DNA of 64,000 bases from Erinaceus europaeus (taxonomy: Eukaryota > Chordata > Mammalia > Eulipotyphla > Erinaceidae). A program made the translations under genes and the position numbers. The stretch is taken from positions 32,825,006 to 32,889,005 of the forward strand of contig NC_080176.1 of NCBI RefSeq assembly GCF_950295315.1. The letters run 5' to 3'. Positions 52,701 through 64,000 of the stretch are shown piece after piece. The notes below the pieces were generated by a model. That model saw only the letters and a program-made list of their open reading frames with translations. It did no database searches and had not been told where the DNA came from. Position 1 is the first letter of the stretch, and every line of letters begins with the position of its first letter.

Positions 52701-55700
52701 GTTGATTTCATTGTTCTTAGTGCTGCATAGTATTCCATGTGTATATATACCACAGCTTTCTCAGCCACTCATCTGTTGTTGGGCACCTGGGTTGCTTCCA
52801 CGTTTTAGCTATTATGAACTGTGCTGCTATGAACATAGGAATACACACATCTTTTTGGTTGGGTGTTATGGAGTCCTTGGGGTATATCCCCAGGAGAGGA
52901 CTTACTGGGTTATACGGAAGGTCAATGTCTAGCTTTGCGAGAGTTCTCTAGAGAGCTCTCCACAGAGGCTGGACCAATTTACATTCCCACCAGCAGTGCA
53001 AAAGGGTTCCTCTGTCCCCACAGCCTCTCCAGCATTTGTTGCTGCTGTCCTTTTTGATGTATGCCATTCTCACAGGGGTGAGGTGGTATCTCAGTGTTGT
53101 CTTCATTTGCATTTCTCTGACAATCAGCGACTTGGAGCAATTTTTCATATGTTGTTAGCCTTTTGGATCTCCTCTTGAGTGAATGTTCTGTTCATATCCT
53201 CTGCCCATTTTTGGATGGGGTCATTTGCTTTTTTGTTGCTAAGTTTGCTGAGCTCTTTGTATATTTTGGTGATTAGTCTCTTGTCTGATGTATTGCATTT
53301 AAAGATCTTCTTCCATTTTGTGAGGGGTCTCTTTGTTTGTGTGATAGTTTCTTTGGCTGTGCAGAAGCTTTTCAATTTGATGTAGTCCCATTTGTTTGTT
53401 TCTGCTTTAGTCTTCCTTGCAATTGGGTTTGTTTCATCAAAGATGTCCTTGAGGTGTAGGTGGGAAAGTATTTTACCAATGTTTTCCTCTAAGTATTTGA
53501 TTGTTTCTGGTCTAACATCCAGGTCTTTAATCCATTTGGAGTTGATTTTTGTTTCTGGTGAGATAAAGTGGTTCCGTTTCATTCTTCTGCATGTTACAAC
53601 CCAGTTTTCCCAGCACCATTTATTGAAGAGAGCCTCCTTCTTCCATTTAATACTCTGGGCCCCCTTATCAAAGATTAGATGGCCATAGGTGTGGGGTTTA
53701 GTTATGGGATTTCAATTCTGTTCCACTGGTCTGTGTGCCTATTTTTGTTCCAGTACCATGCTGTTTTGATTATGATGGCTTTATAATAAAGTTTGAGATC
53801 TGGAAGTGTGATGCCTCCATTTCTGTTTCATTTTCTCAAGATGGTTTTGGCAATTCTAGGTGTTTTCTGGTTCCAGAAAAATGACTGTAGTTTTTGTTCT
53901 ATTCTCTTAAAGAAGTTTGGTGGAACTCTGATGGGTATTGTATTAAATTTGTATATTGCTCTGGGGAGAATATTCATTTTGATGATATCTATTCTTCCAA
54001 TCCATGAGCATGGAATGTCTTTCCATTTCTTGGTTATCAGTTTCTATTTCCTTGAATACTGACTCATAATTTTCAGTACACAAATCTTTTACTTATTTGG
54101 TCAGCTTTACTCCTAGGTATTTTACTGATTTTTGCTGCAACGAATGGGAGTGATTTCTGGATGTCTTCTTCTTCAGTTTTAGTGTTTGCATAAAAATAAT
54201 GTCAATGATTTTTGTACATTGATTTTGTAGCCTGACACCTTGCTATATTGCCTAATAACTTCCAGTAGTTTTCTGCTGGATTCTTTAGGTTTTTCTATAT
54301 ATACTATCATATCAGCTGAAAATAGTGAGAGCTTGATCTCTTCCCTTCCAATTTGTATTCCTTTGATTCCTTTCTCTTGCCTGATTGCTATGGCAACAAC
54401 TTCCAACACTATGTTGAAGAGTAGTGGTGGTAGTGGACAGCCCTGTCTAGTCCCAGATCTGAGGGGGAATGCTTTCAGCTTCTGTACATTGAGTATGATG
54501 TTGGCTGTAGATTTGCTATATATGGATTACACTATCTTGAGGAATTTCCCATCTATTCCCATATTTGTAGTGTTTTGAGCATGAATGGGTGTTGGATTTT
54601 GTCAAAGGCTTTCTCTGCATCTATTGAGATAATCATGTGGTTTTTGGCTTTGTTTTTATTGATGTGGTGAATGACATTGATTGACTTAAATATGTTGAAC
54701 CAACATTGCATTCCCACTTGGTCGTGATAAACAATCTTTTTGATATGCTACTATATCCGGTTGGCCAAGATCTTGTTTTATATTTTGGCATCTATGTTCA
54801 TCAGAGATATTGGTCTGTAGTTGTCCTTTTTTGTTGTCTCCCTATATGCTTTTGTTATCAGAGTGATGTTGGCTTCATAGAAGGTGGAAGGGAGTGTTCC
54901 TGGTTCTTCAATCTTATGGAATAGCTTTAGAAGTATGGGTACTAACTGTTTCCTGAAGGTTTTGTAGAATTTGTTTGTGAAGCCATCTGGTCCAGGACTT
55001 TTGTTATTGGGGAGATTCTTAATAAGGGTTTCAATTTCTTTGTCTGTGATTGGTGCATTTAGTTTTTGTAGTTCTTCTTGGTTCAGTTTTGGAAGGGCAT
55101 GTGTTTCTAGGAATTGTTCCATTTCTTCCTGATTCTCTAGCTTGGTGGCATATAGTTCTTCATAGAAGTTTTGCATGATTGTCTGAATTTCTCTGGTGTC
55201 AGTTGTGATATCTCGTCTATCATTTACAATTTTATGAATTGAGTCTTATCCCTTTTTTGTTTAGTGAGTCTGGCTAGAGGTTTGTCAATTTTGTTTAATC
55301 TTTCAGAGAACCAACATTTGGCTACATTGATCTTTTGTATGGTTCTCTTATTTTCGATGTTGTTTATTTCTGCTCTAATTTTAGTGATTTCTGTCCTTCT
55401 GGTTGCTTTAGGGTTCCTTTGTTCCTCCTCCTCTAAGTCCTTGAGGTGTGCAGTAAGGTCAGTAATTTGAGCTTTTTTTGTTGTTTAATATGTGATTGTA
55501 TGGCTATAAGTTTCCCTCTCAATACTGCTTTAGCTGTGTCCCAAACATTTTGATAGATTGTGTCTTCATTTGCATTTGTTTCTAGGAACATTTGAATTTC
55601 CTGCTTGACTGACACTCTGACCCAGTGGTTTTTAAGGAGTATGTTTTTTAGTTTCCAAATTCTGTGACTTTTAATAATTTTCTGTTTGTTGTTAAATGTT

Positions 55701-56400
55701 AGTCTTACTCCACTGTGGTCTAAGAAGATACTTGGTATGATTTCTATGCTCTTGAATTTACTGAAGCTGTCTTTGTGGCCTAACATGTGGTCTGTCCTTG
55801 AGTATGTGTTGTGTGGATTTGAGAAGAATGTGTATTCCAGTTTTTTGTGGTGAAGGGCTCTGAATAAGTCCAGTGGTATAGTCTGACTGTCTCTTCATTT
55901 AATTCTCATTTCTTTGTTTATTCTCTGCTTTGTTGATCTGTCTAAGTGTGAGAGTGGGGTGTTTAAATCGCCCACTATTATTGTATTACTATTGATGTAT
56001 TTTTGAAGTTCTTTCAGTAGGTGCTTGATGTATTTAGATGGTCCCTCATTGGGTGCATAGATGTTAATAATTGTTAAGTCTTCTTGGCTGATTGATCCTC
56101 TAATCATTATGTAATATCCTTGCCTATCTTTTATTACTTTATTTAATTTAAAATCTATTGTGTCAGATATGAGAATGGCTATTCCAGCTTTTTTATTTGT
56201 GGTCCATTAGCCTGTATGATAGTTTTCCATCCTTTCACTTTAAGTCTGTATTTATTTTGTTGTGTCCGATGGGATTCTTGCAAGCAGCATATGGTTGGGT
56301 TATGTTTTCTGATCCATCCTCCCACTCTGTGCCTGTTGATGGGTGAGTTTAAACCATTGACATTTATTGATATTATGGATTTAATGTATCGTAGTGCCAT
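52700..56400 (-). pseudogene. L1 ORF2 (endonuclease-reverse transcriptase), frame-broken
   Basis: Full-span but decayed ORF2. The endonuclease starts MALRYIKSIISINVNGLNSP (56400) and continues in two further frames (56107-55895, 55786-55433), with the GDLNTPLS string at about 55975. The reverse transcriptase fingers and palm (55176-54778) include [10 protein letters not shown] and [10 protein letters not shown]. The catalytic box at about 54322-54308 reads FSADM instead of the usual FADDM, so one catalytic Asp is lost. The C-terminal part is at 53582-53145 and 53148-52948, with the Cys-rich CWRGCG..HCWWEC zinc-type motif. Multiple stops and shifts mean it is non-functional. Confidence 0.93.
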
Positions 56401-56414
56401 TGTTCAATGAATTT

Positions 56415-56681
56415 TTATTTCCTCTGATATATTGCAAGTATTATAGTGAAGTTCTTGTTTGCCTCATGATAATCAGTATTTTCCTTGAGGGTCTCAACTG
56501 TTGTTTCTCTAATACTGCTATTCCTTTCCTCCAATGTTGTTTTCATTTCTGTGATTAATAAGTTTACTATTGCTTGCATACTTTTCTTATCTATGGTTAC
56601 TTCTGGCTGATTTGTAGTTTCTTCTGGGCTCTTGTCTTTATTTATAGTAGTAGCAGTTTTATTTGCTCTTGATCTACCCAT
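56415..56681 (-). pseudogene. L1 ORF1 remnant with large internal deletion
   Basis: The frame opens MGRSRANKTATTINKDKS at 56681, an ORF1-type basic N-terminus, and passes into a coiled-coil-like stretch. It ends only 15 bases before the ORF2 start. A normal ORF1 would be about 1 kb, so the RRM and C-terminal domains are deleted. An in-frame upstream Met at 56705 is less likely to be the start. Confidence 0.75.
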
Positions 56682-56749
56682 TTGTTTGATTAATGTGTTT
56701 CTCATTTTTATGTTCTGTTGTTCCTCAGTTGTTGTGTTTTGAGTACAAG

Positions 56750-57940
56750 CAACACTGTACTAAATACCTTTATGACAAATGCAACCACCAAACTCAGAAA
56801 TTACAATAGCAACTGAAGCAAGGATTGAAGCAGTTTAGCCACTACCAGTTAGCCAAACAATGTCTCCAGTCCGTGAAAAAATAGCAACCAAGTCCAAGTG
56901 AAGAAGAAAGAGAAAGAAAAAAACTGATAGCAAGAATAGACAATTATGCAAATCTACTATCCACTGTATACTCTAGGGGTAGAAAGAGGAGAAAGGAAAG
57001 TAGAGCAGAGATACATACATAGAGAGTCCACTCTGAGTCAGATTTCTTCCCCAAAATAATTCACAAATGAGTATCAGTGAATTCAGAAAGCCGAAGAAGG
57101 AGGAAGGAAGAAAGGAAGACAAGAAAAAAAAAAGGAAGAAAAACAAGAGAGAGAAAAGAAAAAAAGATAAGAAAAAGAACTGTAATAAAGGAGCAGTGAA
57201 AGGAAAGTTTTTTAAATTAATTAATTATTTATTTTTTATTTTATTTTTTAATTATCTAGGAGGAGAGAGAAGGGGAGAGGAGGTAGAGGAGGTAGGAGTA
57301 GTGAAACAAGTTCCTCTCGCAATGGATAAGACCCCCAGTCCCCTAGCAATGGAAAATACACTAAGAGTTAATTCTGGTCAACCTAAAGGGGGGAGGGAAA
57401 GAGATACACCTTTATATAATATTAATAATAAAATAGGGCAGTGCAAAAAACCCTGTCCGAGGTTGCCTCAAGCCGCCTGAACAGAGGCAGATGATTGTTA
57501 AGAAAGTAAAACAAACAAACAAAAAAACCAAAAAACAAAAAACACCTCAGAGCAGTCTTTCCCTTTTGTAGATCCAATTGACCATTTAGAAATAAAGAGG
57601 GCAGAGGGTTTCAGAAAGGAATAGTCTTGGAATGGAACCCCTGTTGAGCTAGGAATCTTGGTAAAGAAAGAAGCTCAGCAGGGAAGCCTGCTAGGAGCAT
57701 CTTTCTTGTCTGGTTATGGGGGGTGGGCAGGTGTGCGCTTTGGGAATAATAAAAAATAATTCCTTTCTTTTTTCCTCTATATTCTAACCCAAACTGGGCT
57801 ATATTCTCCCCCTTGGTGTCACAGCTAGGGCCCTAAATTCACTGACCTGCTGAAGGCAAAAAATCCTACTGTTTCCAGCAGTTGTTGTTGGAACTCAGAC
57901 CAGAAGCTACTTCTCAGTCTGCCATCTTGGCCCCGCCCTC
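56750..57940 (-). mobile_element. L1 5'UTR
   Basis: The minus-strand start carries GGGCGGGGCCAAGATGGCAG, the classic L1 5' beginning with a YY1-type GCCAAGATGGC site. The plus strand shows a long A/G-rich stretch at 57090-57190. It differs from the 5'UTR at 885-4460, so at least two L1 5'UTR types are present in the window. Confidence 0.8.
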
Positions 57941-57960
57941 TCTTTTAATTTTTAATAGAA

Positions 57961-58193
57961 CTAAATTGGGTTGAGGAATCTTTTTTGTGATATCATACAT
58001 GTATGAGACTTGGGTTCACTCTCCAGTGTCACATTAAAATATATATCATAATGGGCACGGGGTAGATAGCATAATGGTGGTAATGCAAGAAGACTCTCAT
58101 GCCTGAGGCTCCAAAGTCCTAGGTTCAATACCCTGCACCACCATAAGCCAGAACTGAACACTGCTCTGGTTCAAAAAAAATTAAAATATATAT
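57961..58193 (+). mobile_element. SINE scrap and complete CATAATGG-form SINE
   Basis: 57970-58032 is a SINE-like scrap (CATGTATGAGACTTGGGTTC). 58047-58179 is a complete short SINE (TAGATAGCATAATGGTGGTA, CCAAAGTCCTAGGTTCAATA, CCACCATAAGCCAGAACTGA). It is flanked by ATTAAAATATATAT at 58033-58046 and 58180-58193. Confidence 0.85.
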
Positions 58194-58229
58194 ATCTAAT
58201 TATACTTACTGAGCACCATGTAGTCATAT

Positions 58230-58930
58230 AGCGATAAAACCAAAGACTCAGATTTAATACAATTAATAAATTCAGCAAAATGCCATGGCTTTTCTATAAT
58301 CAATATTAACAAAGAAAAAGACCCATTTGCAAAACACTCTTTCTCCATCCCACAAACCTTGCACAATTGCTTTTCATAAAATGTCAAGAAATAATGCTAA
58401 CAAGTAATGGGATTTTATGGAAAATAGTGAAAAACTCTACTGAAATTTAGAAAGCAAAATTAAATATTTAGAGAGCCACTCCACATTCCTGAATGGCAAA
58501 GACCTACAGCTTAAAGGTGTCTATCTCTAAAGTAATTTGATAAGCATCCCAATGATATTTATTTTGGAATTATTAAAAAACATTCTAAAGTTCACATGAA
58601 ACATAAACAGAAAATAATAGTGAGAGAAGACTGAATGTCTAAATATTAAAGCATATATTCTCCTTATATGTAAGTCTAGTACAGAATAATTAGAATTCAC
58701 CTGATGTGGTAATCATTGTATAATTAACATATGCACCTATAGCATGCCATGTGGGTAGAAATATATGAGGCATTTGGCATATGTCCTTCAAAGGAAAAAT
58801 TAAATGAAAGCTCACCATATAAATTAAGTTTTACAAAGACTGAAGTATTTAACATTACTAGATCAAGCTATGAATAATAAAAATTAGGATAGATAATTAT
58901 AAACACTAGAGGAGAAAGACTTCTATCATA
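58230..58930 (+). pseudogene. Ancient L1 ORF2 fragment
   Basis: The order TACAATTAATAAATTCAGCAA, CTGAATGGCAAAGACCTACA, CATCCCAATGATATTTATTTT and CATTCTAAAGTTCACATGAA matches the ORF2 region seen at 11400-11780. Very diverged, with no open frame. Confidence 0.6.
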
Positions 58931-58966
58931 AAAGTGATGAAATAAATAACTAAATAAAACATTTTT

Positions 58967-59221
58967 TAAGTTTGTTTTTTTTTTGGCCTACAGGATTATT
59001 GCTGGGGCTTGGTGCCTGCACTATGAATCCACTGCTTCTGGAGGTTATTTTTTCCCTTTGTTGCACTTGTTGGTTAATGTTGTTGTGGTTATTATTACTG
59101 TTGTTGCTGATATCGCTGTTATTGGATAGGTCAGAGAGAAATGGAGAGAAGAGGGGAAGACAGAGAGGGGGAGAGAAAGACAGATACCTGCAGACCTGAT
59201 TCACCTCTTGTGAAGCGAAAC
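58967..59221 (-). mobile_element. Long-form SINE, inverted, head missing
   Basis: Tail side (GGATTATTGCTGGGGCTTGG, ATGAATCCACTGCTTCTGGA) through GAGAGAAATGGAGAGAAGAGG to TCACCTCTTGTGAAGCGAAA. The tRNA-like head is replaced by L1 sequence beginning at about 59219. Confidence 0.85.
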
Positions 59222-60107
59222 ATGCAGAAGAATGAAAGTGAACCATTATATCTTACCAGAAAGAAAAGTAAACTCCAAACAGATGAAGGACCTGGATGTT
59301 AGACAAGAAACTATCAAGTACTTAGAGGAAAATATTGGTGAGATTTTTCTCCATCTAAATTTCATGGGCATCTCTGATGACACAGACCCAACTGCAAGGC
59401 AGACTAAAACAAAATAAGCCAACGGGACTACATCAAATTGAAAAGCTCCTGCACAGCCAAAGAAACCATCACCCAAACAAAGAGACTCCTCATATAATGG
59501 GAGAAGATCTTTACATGCCACACGTCAGACATAATAACCAAAATATATAAAGAGCTCACCAAACTTAGCAACAAAAAAGCAAATGAACCAATTCAAAAGT
59601 GGGGAGAGAATATGTACAGAATATTAATATTCATTACAGAAGAGATACAGGCCAATAGACATATAAAAAAATGCTCTTAAGTCATGGATTGACAGAGAAA
59701 TGCAAATAAAGACAACAGTGAGATACCACTTCAGTTCTGTGAGAATGTCATATGTCAGAAAAGTTAGCAAAACAAATGCTGAAGAGGTTGTGGGAACAAA
59801 GGAACTTTCCTGCACTGCTGGTGGGAATGTAAATTAGCTCAACCCCTGTGGAGAGAAGTCTAGAGAACCTCACAAGGCTAGAAATGGACCTTCCTGATGA
59901 CCTCGTAATTCTTCACCTAGGGATATATCCTAAGGATTCAAACATACCCATCCAAAAAGATATGTGTACACCTATGTTAATAGCAGCATAATTGATAATA
60001 GCCAAAACGTAGAAGCTACATAGGTATCCAACAACAAATAAATGGCTGAGAAAACTGTGATATACATATATGTATGTGTGTGATATATATATATATATTC
60101 ATTTATG

Positions 60108-60140
<33 letters not shown>

Positions 60141-60345
60141 ATTTTACTCAGCTATTAAGAATAATGAGTCCGCCTTTTTCAACCACCTTGGATGGAGCTT
60201 TAAGGAATCATGTTAAGTGAGATAAGCCAGAAAGAGAAAGAAGAGTATGGGATGATCGCACTCATAAACAGAGGCTGAAAAAGAAGAACAGAAAGAGAAA
60301 TATAAAACAGAATTTTTAGGTCTATCACTACTAACATTTTAAAAC
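59219..60345 (+). pseudogene. L1 ORF2 C-terminal third, 5'-truncated
   Basis: The frame 59232-59417 reads as the late-ORF2 KDLDVRQETIKYLEENIG string, homologous to the minus-strand copy at 53582-53450. Further pieces in shifted frames reach the terminal segment at 59870-60200 (ATGGACCTTCCTGATGACCT, GCTATTAAGAATAATGAG). An AT/GT microsatellite at 60080-60145 interrupts the end. Confidence 0.85.
60080..60145. repeat. (AT)n/(GT)n microsatellite
   Basis: TATATA and TGTGTG runs inside the L1 end, at a site that reads TATATACAACGAAGTACTAC in the copy at 585-605. Confidence 0.9.
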
Positions 60346-61492
60346 TTTATCATGCCAAAAAAGGATAAGCAAAACTTAAATACAAAGGGAAAAGTGCAAA
60401 ATATTTCCCACATTTGTGACAGATGAATATCTAGCATAATAATCCAATAAAGGGAGCATTTCTAATTTAAAAAAAAGATTTTATTTTCACACTGCCCAAA
60501 TGTACATGGGCTCATAAACACACATTTTTGTGTACTTCTTATCTCCTGGAGCAGGATTTCATCAGATTTAATACTAGGCTGACCTGTGACAGAATAAGCT
60601 CCAAAATGGGAACTGAATGACTTTCATTTTCCAGAGACATTTACACTTGCAAGCTCACAGAGTGCTGAGCACTGAGCACAGCACACTGTAAGCATTTCAC
60701 ATTAATGATTGTTACTGTGTTTCATGATTGCTATCAGTATAATATTAGCAAGTCACTGGATCCTTAGTCACATCTGACAAAGTAAGTTCTCTACTCTTAC
60801 TCTTTAACCAGGAGGAGAGAGAGGACAAAATGCTAAGTGATTTTCCCCCAAAACATACAGTGGAAGAACAGAAAATGGAATCTAGGCCTTTCTCTGACCA
60901 AGTCTTAGTCATGACATTATTTGGTTGCTCCAGAGCCCCATGTGGTATTCTCTACAGTTTATGAAAAAGACGTCATTAAGTAAAACAGTTAAAGTCATGG
61001 AAAGGAAAATGTAAATAGTCACTGGAATGGAATCCTAAAAATAGCACATTTTAACAAGAAATTTAAAGTGGACGACACTGAAATGGCCACTCTCGTGGCA
61101 TCTAGTAGATGTGCTCGCTCCAGCTAATCATTAGTAATGTAAATCTTTAATGAGGTGGAGTCTGGAATCAGCTAAACATAACCTGCCATTTCTCATGTCT
61201 TAGGAAGTGTAGCTCAGATATAACGAGTGTATTTGCAGAGTAGGGGGACAGTGTGGAGGAGTTCAGACACATATGCAAATTTTTGCAAAGTATGGGGAGG
61301 TATGGGATTCAGAATCCAGGAAGGAGTCCAGGAAGTCACTGTTTTCCAAAGCTCTGGCCAGCAGTACAGGTGAAGTCTGGTCAAGGTTAAGACCAGCAGG
61401 CATAATGCTCTAGTTAGGAGAATGAATTATCTTGAGAAATCATCTGTACAGCAACTCTGCAGCTTCTGACATTGATGTATCATATACCTGCA
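60346..61492. other. Unique DNA with a MIR relic and candidate non-coding element, no gene seen
   Basis: 60815-60925 resembles an inverted MIR (AAATGCTAAGTGATTTTCCC, GGAATCTAGGCCTTTCTCTGA). 61090-61190 has TAATCATTAGTAATG and TTTAATGAGG and looks unique and possibly conserved. Confidence 0.4.
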
Positions 61493-61617
61493 GCCTGGGA
61501 GGTGGCTCTGCAGGAGAGGGTTTGATTCTGAACTGGATTTGATTCCAATACTATATGTATTGTCTTTAGTAGTCTTTTTCACTCTCATTAAAAAATTTAA
61601 AATAAATAAATAAATTG
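61493..61617 (+). mobile_element. Diverged short SINE
   Basis: GCCTGGGAGGTGGCTCTGCAG head, TTTGATTCTGAACTGGATTTG region and an AAAATAAATAAATAAATTGG tail. Confidence 0.55.
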
Positions 61618-61739
61618 GCATGGGAGTAGTGAAACAGCATTTGTACTAGGCTTTGACTGCAGAAAGGAAAAAAATGTATATAACACTTATATAGTGCTAT
61701 GAGGTTTGAGTTATGTCAGAATGTTTTTACAAGTGGAAG

Positions 61740-61744
61740 AAAAA

Positions 61745-61787
<43 letters not shown>
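61740..61787. repeat. (AAAT)n microsatellite
   Basis: About 12 AAAT units. The Phe/Ile/Tyr repeat frame on the minus strand is an artefact. Confidence 0.95.
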
Positions 61788-62414
61788 GACTTGCTCCTGA
61801 ATGAGGAAGAGAGCACACAAGCATGGCATGTAAAGGTCAGATAGAAGAGCCCACTGACTGACTGTAAGTAATCCAGAGCTGGTACTGTGGATCAAGTGCT
61901 GAAGTGACAAGGACAAGATATGCATTCCTGTTCCAAGGAGCTGACAGTGCAATGGGAAAGTAAGAGAAGAAAACCAAATTGGTAGATAAAAGGATACAAG
62001 TTTTCCCAAGAAGTGGAACAATGAAGGAAGGACCTCAAGGGAAGTAGTGCAGTGGGTATAGCTTGTATATGAGCTGCCTCTAGCCTTTTCTGCTAAGGAT
62101 AATGGACCATTTAAATGATTGTTCCACTTCTTAAAGTGGAGGCACTGTGCTAATTACCAAAATCAACTTATTTTTAAGCAGAAATAAGGTCTAGAAAAAA
62201 CCCAACTAATGAAGGCTCATTGTGTCTCTCTGCTGGGTCTCCTCTCCCTGTGAAGCCTCTGTTTGGACAAGCCAAAACAACAAAAAGGGTTGGTGTGGGA
62301 CTTTAACAGAAGCATCCCCATCCTTCCCCACCTCCACTTTTTTTTTCTTACAAAAACAGTGTTCCTCCATATATGGAGAACACCTCAGGGGGTCCACCAC
62401 AGGAGAATATTGTG
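61788..62414. other. Unassigned DNA, no gene seen
   Basis: 61850-61960 faintly resembles an L2 3' region (CCAAGGAGCTGACAGTGCAA). Two overlapping frames at 62206-62487 on opposite strands show no domain. Confidence 0.4.
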
Positions 62415-62600
62415 GTTGCTAAGACCCTGGTCTGGAATCAGCAAAAGAACCAGCCTTCAATTTCTGTTCTTCCACTGTGTGCTTTGAGGGCAAATTACAT
62501 AACCTCTGGGCCTCTATTTCCTCATGATTAAAGAGTGAGAGAACCTACTTTGTCAGGTCTTGCTGGGAATTGAACGGCTAGATAATAACAGTACTAGCTA
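62415..62600 (+). mobile_element. MIR SINE relic
   Basis: GGTCTGGAATCAGCA, TTCTGTTCTTCCACTGTGTG, GGCAAATTACATAACCTCTG, GGCCTCTATTTCCTCATGAT follows the MIR core order. Confidence 0.8.
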
Positions 62601-62649
62601 TGTTAACAGTGACATTAAAACATGGTAGCTGTAACAAGCTAACCTATAT

Positions 62650-62760
62650 CAAGTGCTTATTATATGCTGGGCACAGTGCTCAAAATCTTGAGTTTTCAGT
62701 TGTAAATGTTCACTGGGAGGTAAAACCCATTCAGTCCCCATTTTAGAGCTTGGATATATA
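62650..62760 (-). mobile_element. MIR SINE relic, inverted
   Basis: AAGTGCTTATTATATGCTGG, GCACAGTGCTCAAAATC and CAGTCCCCATTTTAGAG are the complement of the MIR 3' half. Confidence 0.7.
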
Positions 62761-63214
62761 TGCTTGGAGCACACTCAGCTAGTTTTTCTACCTATCTATA
62801 ACTTGTCATTCTCATATTTTGTATTCATAGGTGTTAGATCTGATAATATCTTGTTTCCAGAGATAAAAAGCTAACACAAAGTGTATGTGCATTAATATGT
62901 GTATACAGCAGTGTGAAAAATGGAATCTTTTTTGTTTTAAATTAGAAATGTCTCTTAGAGCAGATTATTAAGGGTTTTGAATATTACTGCAACTGTTCTT
63001 ACTTCGTTCTGTTATTCTTCACACATGATTCTTCTTTGCTTTTCACTTTATATCTGTAACTAACTCAGATCAAGTCTCACTCACTGACTACTGAACCTCT
63101 TCATCCAAATGTCATCCTGTCTTGTGCCCCAGCTCACCCCCTTGAGTTTCTACTGATGCAAACTTGAATTTTGCTCCTGTATCATCTATATCTACCTCTA
63201 CCTTTGTATCTATG

Positions 63215-63265
<51 letters not shown>

Positions 63266-64000
63266 CACACACACACATACACTTTTACTTAGAATTATTT
63301 CCCTTCTTATTTAGACCCAGTGATGGAACCCAGAGTTCATAGTTAACATCAAAAGGCTGCTGAGGATGCTGGATAAAGACCAAATCTAAAGGTGACTTGG
63401 GATGTTTGACCATGAATGAAAGACAAACATTCCTCTTGAATTTTCAAAGTCCTCAGTCTTAGGAGAAAAGCACACATATTAAAAGAACACTATGAAATGC
63501 ACTGCAAACAAACAAAAAAAAAACAATAATGGTGCAATTATTTATTCAATAGTCAATAATCAATAAATAACTAGGCAATTATTTATCAAAGCCTCTACAG
63601 TGTCTGATGTGTTGACTTTGCCTTGTTCTCAAGAAGAAGGGAAAGGCATGCACAGCCCTGTTGTCATCATGAATCTCTCTGAAAAGAATCTGGGCCAGGA
63701 GCTCCTTCAGTGGTTATGTCAGACTGCTCCTGTACACATACTAATTAATATCTGGGCTTTTCCATACAGAGGAAACTTCTGAGCAGGTATAAATATTAAA
63801 TATATATAACTGACACCACCCTGAGCTGTCAATAGTTCATAATTTGTTAATTTAATAATTCAGCCTTCATTAAGTCATATAAATACATATAGATTATGTA
63901 TATGGCTGTGCTTCTACATGTTTCACTTATAAGTATATAATCTTATGACTTCTGTATACTATTTAATTTTTAGTTTCCCAGTGATCAAATACATTTTACT
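62761..64000. other. Unique AT-rich DNA with AC microsatellite, no gene seen
   Basis: (AC)n lies at 63217-63276. No further repeat or gene was recognised up to the window end. Confidence 0.5.
63217..63276. repeat. (AC)n microsatellite
   Basis: About 28 AC units with one CTCTC interruption. Confidence 0.97.

Larger units (their letters stand above)
51400..57952 (-). mobile_element. L1 plus 3' module inserted as one unit
   Basis: TCTCTTTTA is present at both ends (about 51409-51417 and 57940-57951), as expected for a single target-primed insertion. Contents on the minus strand: 5'UTR from about 57940 (GGGCGGGGCCAAGATGGCAG), deleted ORF1, ORF2, 3'UTR with a G-rich tract, then the 0.98-kb module and A-rich tail. 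The duplication is short and AT-rich, so its significance is moderate. Confidence 0.6.

Noticed and set aside
57067..57480. Lys/Glu-rich frame of 137 codons
   Set aside because: It lies on the antisense strand of the L1 5'UTR, in an A/G-rich tract; openness follows from composition.

Overview
The window is vertebrate, and specifically mammalian, intergenic or intronic DNA. No intact protein-coding gene was recognised. Every open frame that can be explained belongs to a decayed transposable element, a microsatellite or a SINE. The lineage clue is the dominant repeat: tRNA-derived SINEs with A/B-box heads, a body containing CTGCAGGTGGGGAGCC and GTGAAGC, and an A-rich tail with AATAAA. They match my memory of the SINEs of the European hedgehog (Erinaceus). 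MIR, L2 and MER5-like relics are the ordinary old mammalian background. The species call is an inference from memory of repeat families, not from a search.

Layout: 0-4.5 kb is a pile of L1 pieces, with an ORF2 3' end followed by three same-direction copies of one L1 5' region. 4.6-9 kb holds SINEs and a long non-coding retroposon. 9-12 kb has MER5, an inverted copy of the retroposon and an old L1 ORF2 piece. 12-17 kb has AT-rich unique DNA, a 5S rRNA relic and a broken L2. 17.5-31 kb is a mosaic of SINEs, 3' ends of the retroposon, microsatellites and unique stretches. 31-37 kb has L1 remains in both directions. 38.4-42.2 kb is a 5'-truncated class II (ERVK-like) endogenous retrovirus with RNase H/integrase remnants, a degraded env region and a 3' LTR. 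42.5-51 kb holds further SINEs, retroposon copies and a half-L1-like ORF1 fragment. 51.4-57.9 kb (minus strand) is the largest single insertion: an L1 with its 5' end, a deleted ORF1, a broken ORF2, its 3'UTR, and then about 1 kb of the non-coding retroposon module, apparently all inside one target-site duplication. 58-64 kb has old L1 pieces, MIRs and unique AT-rich DNA.

How the parts work together: the elements form one retrotransposition economy. L1 is presumably the enzyme source. SINEs and the non-coding module carry A-rich tails and target-site duplications typical of L1-driven insertion. Nested insertions give relative ages: MIR, L2 and MER5 are oldest, then degraded L1s and diverged SINEs, then the non-coding module, then the sharp-edged SINEs that interrupt it. 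The points most worth following up are the L1 plus module joint insertion, the family of elements sharing that tail but having different 5' modules, a 102-nt block repeated almost perfectly 16 kb apart, and a perfect 56-nt inverted repeat at the broken edge of the retrovirus.
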